Both the position numbers and the translations under genes were made by a program. This document shows positions 23,250 through 30,433 of a stretch of DNA of 31,316 bases, piece after piece. The stretch covers positions 1-31,316 of the forward strand of contig JASFMR010000039.1 in NCBI GenBank assembly GCA_050117475.1, given 5' to 3'. Source of the stretch: Fodinibius sp050117475 (GTDB lineage: Bacteria; Bacteroidota; Rhodothermia; Balneolales; Balneolaceae). The notes beneath the pieces are model-generated. The model searched no databases. It was not told the DNA's origin and saw only the letters and a program-made list of their open reading frames with translations. Positions within the stretch are counted from its first letter, which is position 1; each line of letters starts with the position of its first letter.

Positions 23250-23302
23250 AAGCCATGTCATGCTGCCCCCCGACAGCATTCGGGACTGGCTTATTTCAGC
23301 AT
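23250..23302. repeat. Palindromic dispersed-repeat-like sequence
   Basis: A nested hairpin: ATGCTG (23260-23265) pairs with CAGCAT (23297-23302), and inside lies CCCGA-CAGCAT-TCGGG (23269-23284). The motif GTCATGCTG...TTTCAGCAT resembles REP-like palindromes I recall from Bacteroidota/Balneolota genomes. It lies in the 239-bp gap between the second permease and the glycosyltransferase. Confidence 0.5.
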
Positions 23303-23423
23303 TTTTCGCAACCTGACCTAAGTGCAGTTCGGCTTTTTGGCATTAGATCCGCGGAGGCAGGAAGCTTATCCTTATCTGATTTCCAATTTGCTTTCTCTGA
23401 ATCGAAGAGTACCTTTGGGACCA

Positions 23424-24665
23424 ATGAAGAATAATCAACATATACTAATTATCGGCTATGTGTGGCCGGAGCCCGATTCGTCTGCAGCGGGCAGGCGTAT
23501 GATGCAACTGATTTCTCTTTTTCAGCTGGCAGGGTGGAACGTCACCTTTGCCAGCGCCTCCGCAGAAACTGAACACATGATTGATCTCTCGGATAGGGGT
23601 ATAGAGACAGCGGATATTGAAATCAACAGCTCCCGCTTCGATGAATTTATCAGAGACTTGCAGCCATCTGTTGTTATGTTTGATCGATTTGTAATCGAAG
23701 AACAATTCGGATGGCGGGTTGCTGAGCATTGTCCCGATGCGGTTCGGTTGTTGGATACAGAAGATTTACACTGCCTTCGTAAAGCCCGTCATATGGCAGT
23801 CAAAGAAGGCAGAGATTTTAAAATGGCTGACCTCCTGGCCACAAATATTGCCAAACGGGAAATTGCCAGTATCCTGCGGTGCGATTTGTCGCTGATTATT
23901 TCAGAATTCGAAATGCACCTGCTACAAGAAGTTTTCGGTATAGAATCCCGGCATCTGCATTATCTCCCATTTTTACTGGATAGCATTGAGGAGGATAAAA
24001 TTCGGCATTGGAACACTTTTGAATCAAGGCATCATTTTGTGATGATTGGAAATTTTCGGCATGCCCCCAACTGGGATGCTGTGCTATATATGAAAAACGA
24101 TATTTGGCCTCGAATACGCCGGAAATTACCAAAAACGCAATTACATATTTATGGCGCTTACCCATCCCGGAAAGTAAAAGAGTTGCATTCCCCGAAAGAC
24201 GGGTTCTTAATACAGGGGCGGGCAGAGGAGGCCAGGACGGTGGTCGGAAACGCCCGGCTTTGTTTGGCTCCGTTGCGTTTTGGTGCAGGACTTAAAGGCA
24301 AACTGGTTGAGGCTATGCAATGCGGTACCCCGAGCGTTACCACTGGTATTGGTGCGGAAGGTATAAACGGAACGATCGCTTGGAGCGGAAAGATTGCCGA
24401 CGAAGCTGCCAAAATTTCCGAAGCTGCAGTTAAACTTTATTCCGAAAAATCAGTTTGGGAGTCGGCTCAAAAGCGAGGGATTCGAATCATCAATGAACGT
24501 TTTGCAAAAGCTGGCTTCGAAGCTACATTGATCACCCAAATTGAACAGCTTCAGGCTCATTTGGAAGCCCACAGGTTACAAAATTTTACCGGACGAATGC
24601 TGATGCATCATACCATGGCCAGCACAAAATATATGTCCCGGTGGATTGAAGCTAAAAACAGCTGA
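23424..24665 (+). CDS. Glycosyltransferase, GT-B fold (GT4-like)
   Basis: A 413-residue protein from the ATG at 23424. A longer reading from 23322 adds 34 residues that run through repeat-like DNA and are not typical, so I exclude them. The N-terminal Rossmann part starts HILIIGYVWPEPDSSAAGRRM and holds the acceptor side. The C-terminal part has FVMIGNFRHAPNWDAV, LHIYGAYPS, and the donor-binding motif RFGAGLKGKLVEAMQCGTPSVTT with the conserved E. This is the nucleotide-sugar site of group-1 (GT4) enzymes. It lacks signal and membrane segments, so it is cytosolic. The target may be a lipopolysaccharide or exopolysaccharide, or a protein. It sits alone between the permease pair and a small membrane-protein trio, and shows no clear relation to either. 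Confidence 0.86.
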   Translation: MKNNQHILIIGYVWPEPDSSAAGRRMMQLISLFQLAGWNVTFASASAETEHMIDLSDRGIETADIEINSSRFDEFIRDLQPSVVMFDRFVIEEQFGWRVAEHCPDAVRLLDTEDLHCLRKARHMAVKEGRDFKMADLLATNIAKREIASILRCDLSLIISEFEMHLLQEVFGIESRHLHYLPFLLDSIEEDKIRHWNTFESRHHFVMIGNFRHAPNWDAVLYMKNDIWPRIRRKLPKTQLHIYGAYPSRKVKELHSPKDGFLIQGRAEEARTVVGNARLCLAPLRFGAGLKGKLVEAMQCGTPSVTTGIGAEGINGTIAWSGKIADEAAKISEAAVKLYSEKSVWESAQKRGIRIINERFAKAGFEATLITQIEQLQAHLEAHRLQNFTGRMLMHHTMASTKYMSRWIEAKNS

Positions 24666-24795
24666 TTTGTTGATTCCATTGAAGAATTAGCCCATATTTA
24701 TACCAAAAGTTAAGAGAATGGACTGTATGTTATGTCCTTATATTTCCTTATAATTAATACAGGTTATAGCTGCATATCTAACAATTGCTAAGATT

Positions 24796-25008
24796 ATGGA
24801 TGAAGAGATAATTGAAAACTTAAATGAGCGTTTGGACAACGCACTTGATCGTGGCCGAAGGATCGTCGAAGATGAAGAATTGGCTGAAAAGATTGATGAA
24901 CTGAGGCAAAAAGCTCAAGTGTTGATTCGCAAGCACCCTGTTAAAAGTGTAGCGGGCGGGTTACTTGTCGGCTATATCCTGGGAAAGTTGTTGAGTTCAG
25001 AAGACTGA
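24796..25008 (+). CDS. YqjD/ElaB-like (DUF883) membrane-anchored small protein
   Basis: A 70-residue protein. The first 45 residues are a charged helix (MDEEIIENLNERLDNALDRGRR, ELAEKIDELRQKA). KHPVKSVAGGLLVGYILGKLL follows, a short membrane anchor with Gly residues. This resembles YqjD and ElaB, which bind the inner membrane and, in E. coli, ribosomes in stationary phase. The family name is inferred from the layout (coiled helix, HP, Gly-rich tail); that E. coli function is not proven here. It is the first of three genes separated by only 4 nt each. The preceding 130-nt gap shows no ECF-type site. Confidence 0.76.
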   Translation: MDEEIIENLNERLDNALDRGRRIVEDEELAEKIDELRQKAQVLIRKHPVKSVAGGLLVGYILGKLLSSED

Positions 25009-25012
25009 TATT

Positions 25013-25435
25013 ATGGAAGATAGAAAAGATCAGCTGGGGAAACGACTTCGAACAATTTCAGCTGATCTAAAACTGTATTTTGAAAAACGTATTGAGCTGA
25101 CGATGCTTAATATGGGTGAATATGTTTCCGCCTGGATGGCGGCATCCATACAGCGTTCCGTCGGTGCCTTCCTGTTGCTAGGGGGATTATGTTTTTTGCT
25201 TATTGCGTTGGCTATTTATCTTGGCGAAATATTGAATAACGATAGTTTGGGGTTTGTCTTGGTTTCATTGCCCTTGTTAATAGCAGGGGGATTATTCCTT
25301 TATCTCAGGCCAAAGGGATTATTTGAACAATTACAACAGCGTTTTGAAAGTGAGGTTATCAAAGCTATAAACCAAGACGGTCGGATAAAACATAAGAAAA
25401 TAGAGTCGGCAGAATCGGCGAAGAATAGTAATTAA
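25013..25435 (+). CDS. YqjE-like / holin superfamily III (DUF1469) membrane protein
   Basis: A 140-residue protein with an amphipathic N-terminal helix (residues 5-45, DQLGKRLRTISADLKLYFEKR), two membrane helices at about 53-73 and 82-102, and a charged cytoplasmic tail. Two close helices with this kind of N-terminal helix are typical of the phage-holin-like III / Actinobacterial Holin-X family, which includes YqjE. It sits between the two YqjD-like genes, 4 nt from each, and matches the E. coli yqjD-yqjE-yqjK order. No lytic enzyme is near, so a phage role is unlikely. Function is unknown; stress- or stationary-phase membrane organisation is the usual guess. Confidence 0.76.
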   Translation: MEDRKDQLGKRLRTISADLKLYFEKRIELTMLNMGEYVSAWMAASIQRSVGAFLLLGGLCFLLIALAIYLGEILNNDSLGFVLVSLPLLIAGGLFLYLRPKGLFEQLQQRFESEVIKAINQDGRIKHKKIESAESAKNSN

Positions 25436-25439
25436 TATT

Positions 25440-25823
25440 ATGGCGAAAGATCATATAGACGAGCTAGAAAAAAAGAAACAGGAGCTGGAAGAAGAATTAC
25501 ATCAAATTCAACGTGAGCTTGATAACTCATTAGACCAGGTTCGCACCGATATGGGCAAAAGCCTGGATCCGAAAGAGATGATCCGTAAATATCCAATTCC
25601 CATTGTCGGTGCTTCTGTTTTGGTTGGTTTTTTAATTGGGCATAAAGGCAAGCCGGGCAATATGAAATCTTCCGCGGGCGAATTAAGCAGTGCGCTTTTT
25701 GCGGAACTTAAAAAACTGGCTACCAAAAAAGCGATTTCGTTTGCAACAGACTATGTCGAGGAGATGCTGGAAGAAAAGGCTGACGAACATTTATCCACTA
25801 AAAACGGGCAAGCCGAGAAATAA
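25440..25823 (+). CDS. Coiled-coil protein with a central membrane anchor, YqjD/YqjK-like
   Basis: A 127-residue protein. Residues 5-40 form a strong coiled coil (DELEKKKQELEEELHQIQRE). PKEMIRKYPIPIVGASVLVGFLIGHK then gives a short Gly-containing membrane segment preceded by the same Lys-Tyr/His-Pro turn as in the first gene. A charged C-terminal helix follows (ELKKLATKKAISF, VEEMLEEKADEH). It looks like a longer relative of the 24796 product and could pair with it. It is the last gene of the trio. After its stop comes an AT-rich inverted repeat, TTTTTTA-ACG-TAAAAAA, and then the promoter region of the tolC operon, so transcription may partly stop here. Confidence 0.72.
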   Translation: MAKDHIDELEKKKQELEEELHQIQRELDNSLDQVRTDMGKSLDPKEMIRKYPIPIVGASVLVGFLIGHKGKPGNMKSSAGELSSALFAELKKLATKKAISFATDYVEEMLEEKADEHLSTKNGQAEK

Positions 25824-25862
25824 GGCTATTCTTTTGTTTTTTTAACGTAAAAAAGTAATTAC

Positions 25863-25888
25863 TGTAACTATTTATATCATAGTTCGTG
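25863..25888 (+). promoter_or_regulatory. ECF-type promoter TGTAAC-N16-CGTG in front of tolC
   Basis: TGTAAC at 25863-25868, sixteen bases, and CGTG at 25885-25888 repeat the layout of the permease promoter at 20655-20680; only the last base of the -10 differs. The tolC-like start is 43 nt further on. The -10 overlaps an inverted repeat, TTCGTG-TAAAAG-CACGAA (25883-25900), which may be an operator or the reason for the match. Confidence 0.5.
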
Positions 25889-25931
25889 TAAAAGCACGAA
25901 TTACTAATCAAAAATAAATCAACTATAGACC

Positions 25932-27299
25932 ATGCGTAAAGGGATTCTGTTACTCTTCGTTGGAGTGTTGATGACGCTTACCGCGCAAGCACAAAATCAA
26001 GACACCTTAAAAATATCACTTCAAAAAGCCATTGATACAGCGCTGGAAAATAATTACCAGTTAAAACAGGCCGAAAATAATTTAGATTTGGCTGAAAAAG
26101 GGATTGTAAGTGAATATGCGGACTTTTTGCCTTCGATATCAGGACGACTGAGCGGGGGAAGCACCAAAGGGCAGCAGCCGGTCCGTCAAGGGAATACACA
26201 GATATTTCAAGATAATATAACAAACGGTTTTAATGGTAATTTGGGGGCTGATCTGCCGATATTTAACGGATTTGAAAATATTCTCAGCCTGAGAATAAGT
26301 CAGAATGATAAATTATCGTCTGAACAGAAGCTACAGCGAGCTAAGGAAAATGTGATATTCAATACCGCTTCAAATTTTTTACAGGTATTGTTAGACCAAC
26401 AGTTATTGGAAATTGCTAATGAGAATCTTTCCTCTTCCATGAAGCAACTTGAGCAGGTCAAAGCCCAGGTTGATGTTGGTTCCCGTCCAACGGTTGACCT
26501 CTATAATCAACAATCTACTGTTGCCAGTAATGAGTTAACCGTTACCCAGCGAGAAAATAATTTGAAACTGGCCAAGTTGGCTCTTGTACGGCAGTTGCAG
26601 ATCGATCCACTGGGCAATTATGAATTCATTACTCCCAATATTGCAATGGATAGCACATCATTGTCGAACATGGGGAGTTATTCATTAGACAGATTAATAG
26701 ATCAGGCCTTGTCTAGTCGCTCAGATTTAAAAAGCGACATGACTGATTTGAAAACGCTTGAATACCAATTGAAGCAGGCTAAATATAATTTGCTACCAAG
26801 TTTGAGTGCTAGTGCATCCATTAGTTCCAGTTATAGTGATCAGTATTTTGGCGGTGGAATAAGTTTTCATGACCAGTTTTATGATCAACAGGTTACCAAG
26901 CAAATTGGATTTACTTTGAATGTCCCCATTTTTAGCAATTGGAACCGCATGTACCAAATTCAAAGTGCCAAGATTAATTTAAAAAATGCAGAGCTCGGGC
27001 TGGAAAATAGCAAGCTGCAGGTGGTTCAGGAAGTTACACAGGCGTATAATGACTATATATCCTATCAGAAAGAACTCGAATCTACTCAAAAAGCATTAAA
27101 AGCAGCAGAACGTTCGTATGAGACACAAAAGCAGCGTTATGAGGTAGGTGCAGGAACCTTGATTGAATTGAGCCAGGCCAATGCCCAGTATGTACAGGCA
27201 AAATCTGATCACGCTCGGGCCGTATATAATTTGATTTTCCAAAGCAAACTTCTTGATTATTACATTGGCAAGCTGAATAAAAATATACAACTTCAATAA
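25932..27299 (+). CDS. TolC-family outer-membrane efflux protein
   Basis: A 455-residue outer-membrane channel subunit. The signal peptide (1-20) ends in AQAQ. Two repeats follow, each with long helical segments and a barrel part: LQKAIDTALENNYQLKQAENNLDLA at the start, VDVGSRPTVDLYNQQSTVASNE in the middle, and RYEVGAGTLIELSQANAQYVQA near the end. These are the usual OEP/TolC signatures (a 'G..t..dl..a.' turn in each repeat). As a trimer it would form the exit duct of a tripartite exporter. It is the first gene of a three-gene operon with the adaptor (24 nt on) and the ATPase. An ECF-like promoter lies upstream. Confidence 0.94.
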   Translation: MRKGILLLFVGVLMTLTAQAQNQDTLKISLQKAIDTALENNYQLKQAENNLDLAEKGIVSEYADFLPSISGRLSGGSTKGQQPVRQGNTQIFQDNITNGFNGNLGADLPIFNGFENILSLRISQNDKLSSEQKLQRAKENVIFNTASNFLQVLLDQQLLEIANENLSSSMKQLEQVKAQVDVGSRPTVDLYNQQSTVASNELTVTQRENNLKLAKLALVRQLQIDPLGNYEFITPNIAMDSTSLSNMGSYSLDRLIDQALSSRSDLKSDMTDLKTLEYQLKQAKYNLLPSLSASASISSSYSDQYFGGGISFHDQFYDQQVTKQIGFTLNVPIFSNWNRMYQIQSAKINLKNAELGLENSKLQVVQEVTQAYNDYISYQKELESTQKALKAAERSYETQKQRYEVGAGTLIELSQANAQYVQAKSDHARAVYNLIFQSKLLDYYIGKLNKNIQLQ

Positions 27300-27323
27300 A
27301 CGTCATTATTAAGAGGGTTTCTC

Positions 27324-28709
27324 ATGACAAGGAAGAAAAAATCACCAACAAAAAAGCTGCTTATTTTCGGCATCGCATTAATTGTGGTATTTGGGATTGG
27401 TGCAGTATTGGCAAAATCACTGGGATGGATTGGCGGAGGAGATTCCGGCAAGGAGGTGGAAACAGCTAAGGCGAAACTGAAGACGATAACTCAGCAAGTT
27501 TCGGCCTCAGGTAAAATGCAGCCTGAAGTAGAAGTGATATTGCGGCCCGAAGTTTCCGGTGAGATTACCGAACTGCCCATTAAAGAAGGCGATTACGTGA
27601 AAGAAGGAGATCTTCTGGTTCGTATTAAACCCGATATTTACCAGGCGAAGATAAATGAGACAAATGCGGCTCTGCTTACGCAAAAAGCCCGCATGGAACA
27701 AGCTAAAGCCAATTTGTTGGATGCCGAATCTGTCTATAACCAAAATAAAAAGCTTTACGACAGGGATGCTATTTCGGAAGCCGAGTTTGTACAGTCGAAA
27801 TCCAACTATGAGGCTCAAAAAGCCAATTACAAGGCGGCCAAATACCAGGTGCAAAGTACCGAAGCCCAGCTGGATCAGGCTAAAGAAGAGTTGGAAAAGA
27901 CGATTATCCGTTCGCCGCGCGACGGTACAGTGAGCAAACTGTCCGTTGAGTTGGGCGAACGTGTACTTGGCAATACCCAGTCGATCGGTACGGAATTACT
28001 GCGGATAGCTAAGATGGATCAGATGGAGGTCCAGGTTCAGGTTAATGAAAATGACATTGTGAACGTCTCGGTGGGCGATACTTCTAACATTGAGGTCGAT
28101 GCTTACCCTGAGCGGGTTTTTAAAGGAGTGGTTACTGAGATTGCCAATTCCGCTGAGATAACCGGCGAAGGAACCAATGAGCAGGTTACTGATTATGAGG
28201 TTAAAATAAGGGTTACAACTCCTCATAACCTTGATATGGCGGGTAGCCAGCAAATGGTTCAGCGTGCTACACAGGAAGTGCCTGAAGGCAATTTTGTACC
28301 CTCGTTCAAGCCAGGAATGTCAGCTACAGTGGATATTCAGACGGAAACTGCTCACAACGTCGTTTCTGTGCCCATACAGGCTGTGACCGTCAGGGATTTT
28401 GCCAAGGATAAAAAAGAAGATAACAATGGAAATACTGAACAAGCTGACAGTGCATCGGTAGACGAAGATTTGGTCATCCCTAAAGAGGATTTGCGAAAGG
28501 TAGTTTTCGTGGTAGAGGATGGTATAGCTCATCGACGTGAAGTTAAGACCGGAATAAGTGATAACACACATATTCAGATTTTGTCAGGCATTAAAGCCGG
28601 CGATGAAATTGTAGTAGGCAGCTATCGAGTGTTATCTAAAGAACTATCCGATGGTGACAAGGTGAACGTTGATAACAGTAAGTTTAACCGACTAGCAATG
28701 AGTGAGTAG
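27324..28709 (+). CDS. Periplasmic adaptor (MacA/HlyD family)
   Basis: A 461-residue membrane-fusion protein. One N-terminal helix (LLIFGIALIVVFGIGAVLA) anchors it in the inner membrane. PEVSGEITELPIKEGDYVKEGDLLVRIKPD is the first half of the biotinyl-lipoyl domain. A long coiled-coil hairpin (about 105-195, with ESVYNQNKKLYDRDAISEAEF at the tip) follows, then the second lipoyl half with TIIRSPRDGTVSKLSVELGERV. Beta-barrel and membrane-proximal domains follow. A polar, low-complexity insertion, about 355-385 (KDKKEDNNGNTEQADSAS), interrupts the last domain. It links the MacB permeases to TolC. It lies between tolC and the ATPase gene, with only 8 nt to the latter. Confidence 0.93.
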   Translation: MTRKKKSPTKKLLIFGIALIVVFGIGAVLAKSLGWIGGGDSGKEVETAKAKLKTITQQVSASGKMQPEVEVILRPEVSGEITELPIKEGDYVKEGDLLVRIKPDIYQAKINETNAALLTQKARMEQAKANLLDAESVYNQNKKLYDRDAISEAEFVQSKSNYEAQKANYKAAKYQVQSTEAQLDQAKEELEKTIIRSPRDGTVSKLSVELGERVLGNTQSIGTELLRIAKMDQMEVQVQVNENDIVNVSVGDTSNIEVDAYPERVFKGVVTEIANSAEITGEGTNEQVTDYEVKIRVTTPHNLDMAGSQQMVQRATQEVPEGNFVPSFKPGMSATVDIQTETAHNVVSVPIQAVTVRDFAKDKKEDNNGNTEQADSASVDEDLVIPKEDLRKVVFVVEDGIAHRREVKTGISDNTHIQILSGIKAGDEIVVGSYRVLSKELSDGDKVNVDNSKFNRLAMSE

Positions 28710-28717
28710 GTCAATCC

Positions 28718-29455
28718 ATGGCAAAACCAATAATCCAGATCAAAGACCTTAAGAAAATCTACAAGATGGGAATGCAGGAGGTACGGGCGTTGAACGGCGT
28801 TTCCTTTAATGTAGAGGAAAACGAGTATATTGCCATCATGGGCCCATCGGGTTCCGGGAAATCAACAATGATGAACCTTATCGGTTGCCTGGATACCCCC
28901 ACTTCGGGAACCTATATCCTGAATGGGCAAGATGTGAGTCAATTAGAGGATGCCGAGCTTGCAGAAGTTCGCAACAGGGAGATCGGCTTTGTTTTTCAAA
29001 CATTTAATTTGTTACCTCGTACCGATTGCTTGTCCAATGTTGAGTTACCCTTGATCTATTCCGGTATAAAGACCACCGAGCGGCACAGACGAGCCACTGA
29101 AACGTTGCAACGCGTGGGTTTGGGTGATCGCATCGACCATAAGCCCAATGAGCTATCGGGGGGACAGCGTCAGCGTGTGGCGATAGCGCGCGCATTAGTT
29201 AATAACCCTTCCATTGTGTTGGCAGACGAGCCAACCGGGAACCTGGATACCAAGACCGGGGAAGAGATCATGATGCTTTTTGAGGAATTGTACCGTATGG
29301 GCAACACAATTTTGGTCGTAACGCATGAAAATGACATTGCAAAGCATGCCCGTCGTATTATCCGGTTGCGCGATGGTATTATTGAAAGTGATACTCAAGT
29401 CGACAAACCGGTATTGGAAAATGCCGATGTGTCGGTACGGGCCGATATAGCCTGA
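28718..29455 (+). CDS. ABC transporter ATP-binding protein (MacB/LolD type)
   Basis: A 245-residue ATPase of the MacB/LolD/FtsE class, which powers export by moving periplasmic permease domains. Walker A is GPSGSGKST (42-50), the Q-loop is Q94 in FVFQTFNLLPR, the signature is LSGGQRQRVAIARAL (146-160), and Walker B is IVLADEPTGNLD (166-177). H-loop: VVTHEND. No permease gene follows or precedes; the only MacB-type permeases in the window are at 20716-23184. Together they make a complete MacAB-TolC-like machine from two separate operons. The stop is followed by 85 nt and then a strong terminator at 29541-29567. Confidence 0.95.
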   Translation: MAKPIIQIKDLKKIYKMGMQEVRALNGVSFNVEENEYIAIMGPSGSGKSTMMNLIGCLDTPTSGTYILNGQDVSQLEDAELAEVRNREIGFVFQTFNLLPRTDCLSNVELPLIYSGIKTTERHRRATETLQRVGLGDRIDHKPNELSGGQRQRVAIARALVNNPSIVLADEPTGNLDTKTGEEIMMLFEELYRMGNTILVVTHENDIAKHARRIIRLRDGIIESDTQVDKPVLENADVSVRADIA

Positions 29456-29540
29456 GAGAAAATGTCGGTAATTTAATGCTGAGATAAGTACCTGATTTCG
29501 GATTAAAGGGGAGTACCTCAAAGCGGAACCCCGTTTTTAT

Positions 29541-29567
29541 AGCCTGGTTAAAAATCAGGCTTTTTTA
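29541..29567 (+). terminator. Terminator of the tolC-macA-ATPase operon
   Basis: AGCCTGgTT pairs with AAtCAGGCT (9 bp with one G-T pair), with a 3-nt loop and then a run of seven T from 29561. It ends the exporter operon. Confidence 0.88.
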
Positions 29568-29582
29568 TTTTCTTCGGATTAT

Positions 29583-29601
29583 ACAATATTGTGTTGTACA
29601 A
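29583..29601. promoter_or_regulatory. Tandem palindromes upstream of the PIG-L gene
   Basis: ACAATATTGT (29583-29592) is followed one base later by TTGTACAA (29594-29601). Both are perfect palindromes. The second overlaps a TACAAT that could be a -10 box, 44 nt before the start codon. A dimeric repressor site is possible. No regulator is next to it. Confidence 0.35.
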
Positions 29602-29644
29602 TGAGCGTAATGAATTAAAAAACAAGAGACTGCGAGATTAGGCT

Positions 29645-30355
29645 ATGAAAATACTATACATCTTTCCACATCCCGATGACGAATCTTTTGGCCCTGCTCC
29701 GGCTATAGCAGCACAACGGAGGCAGGGACATGAAGTTTATCTTTTTACGCTGACCAAAGGGGAAGCAACCAAGCAGCGCTTTCGTCTGGGGGTCACTAAA
29801 AGAGAGATGGCGGAAATACGCTACAACGAAATGCAATGTGTCGAAAAAGTACTGGATTTAAATGGAATGACCGTATTTGACCTGCCTGACAGTGGTCTTA
29901 AGGAGATGGATCCCGCCGATATCGAAGAGGTCATACACAAGCAGATTGAGAAGATTAAGCCCGACGTAGTGGTAACCTACGCCGTACACGGAGTTAGCGG
30001 CTTTGAGGATCATTTGGTGAGCCATGCGGCAGTCAAAAGCGTATATTGCAATATGAAGAAGAGGGAAAGGAAAGATTATCCCAAACGACTGGCCTTTTTT
30101 ACCCACTTTAGTGAAAGTGAGAGTGACGGGAAGTTTAACCTAAAGTCTTCTAAGATGGATGACATTGATTGCTGGGTGAAGGCGAATGATGACGATTATA
30201 AAAAATTTAAAAAGGCCTTGGACTGCTATAAAACTTACCAGCAAGTCATAGAGGAAAGTAATGTTAAGGAAGAGGTAGGCATGCGGGTTCCTTTCGAAAT
30301 TTTCCAGGAGGATTTTGACCCACCCTTGGAAGATCTGGCTGATGAGTTGGATTAA
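29645..30355 (+). CDS. PIG-L family (LmbE-like) deacetylase
   Basis: A 236-residue Zn-dependent deacetylase-type protein. The N-terminal metal motif is FPHPDDES with H9 and D12. The third ligand is probably H123 in VSGFEDHLVSH, with H127 nearby. This differs from the HPDH motif of BshB1 and fits other branches such as BshB2-like or PIG-L proper. The rest holds the Rossmann-like core. The acidic C-terminus (EDFDPPLEDLADELD) has no known meaning. Substrates in this family are GlcNAc-containing small molecules or glycolipids. A BshB1 is also present in this window (17591-18334), and many bacillithiol producers have two such enzymes, so a backup or thiol-conjugate amidase role is possible. It stands alone, after the exporter terminator and before the AI-2E gene. 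Confidence 0.85.
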   Translation: MKILYIFPHPDDESFGPAPAIAAQRRQGHEVYLFTLTKGEATKQRFRLGVTKREMAEIRYNEMQCVEKVLDLNGMTVFDLPDSGLKEMDPADIEEVIHKQIEKIKPDVVVTYAVHGVSGFEDHLVSHAAVKSVYCNMKKRERKDYPKRLAFFTHFSESESDGKFNLKSSKMDDIDCWVKANDDDYKKFKKALDCYKTYQQVIEESNVKEEVGMRVPFEIFQEDFDPPLEDLADELD

Positions 30356-30433
30356 GTTTATTAGCGTTTTGATTATATGCTCTAAACTTGCTAATTATAT
30401 CAAAAATTCTCATCAATCTGTCAGTAATTTCCG

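Noticed and set aside
25013..25435. Phage holin / prophage remnant
   Set aside because: The holin-like fold fits YqjE-type housekeeping proteins. No endolysin, structural, integrase or att sequence is nearby.
25828..25858. Terminator after the small-protein trio
   Set aside because: The TTTTTTA/TAAAAAA repeat is all A/T pairs with no GC stem, so it is not a convincing terminator. It is mentioned only as an inverted repeat.
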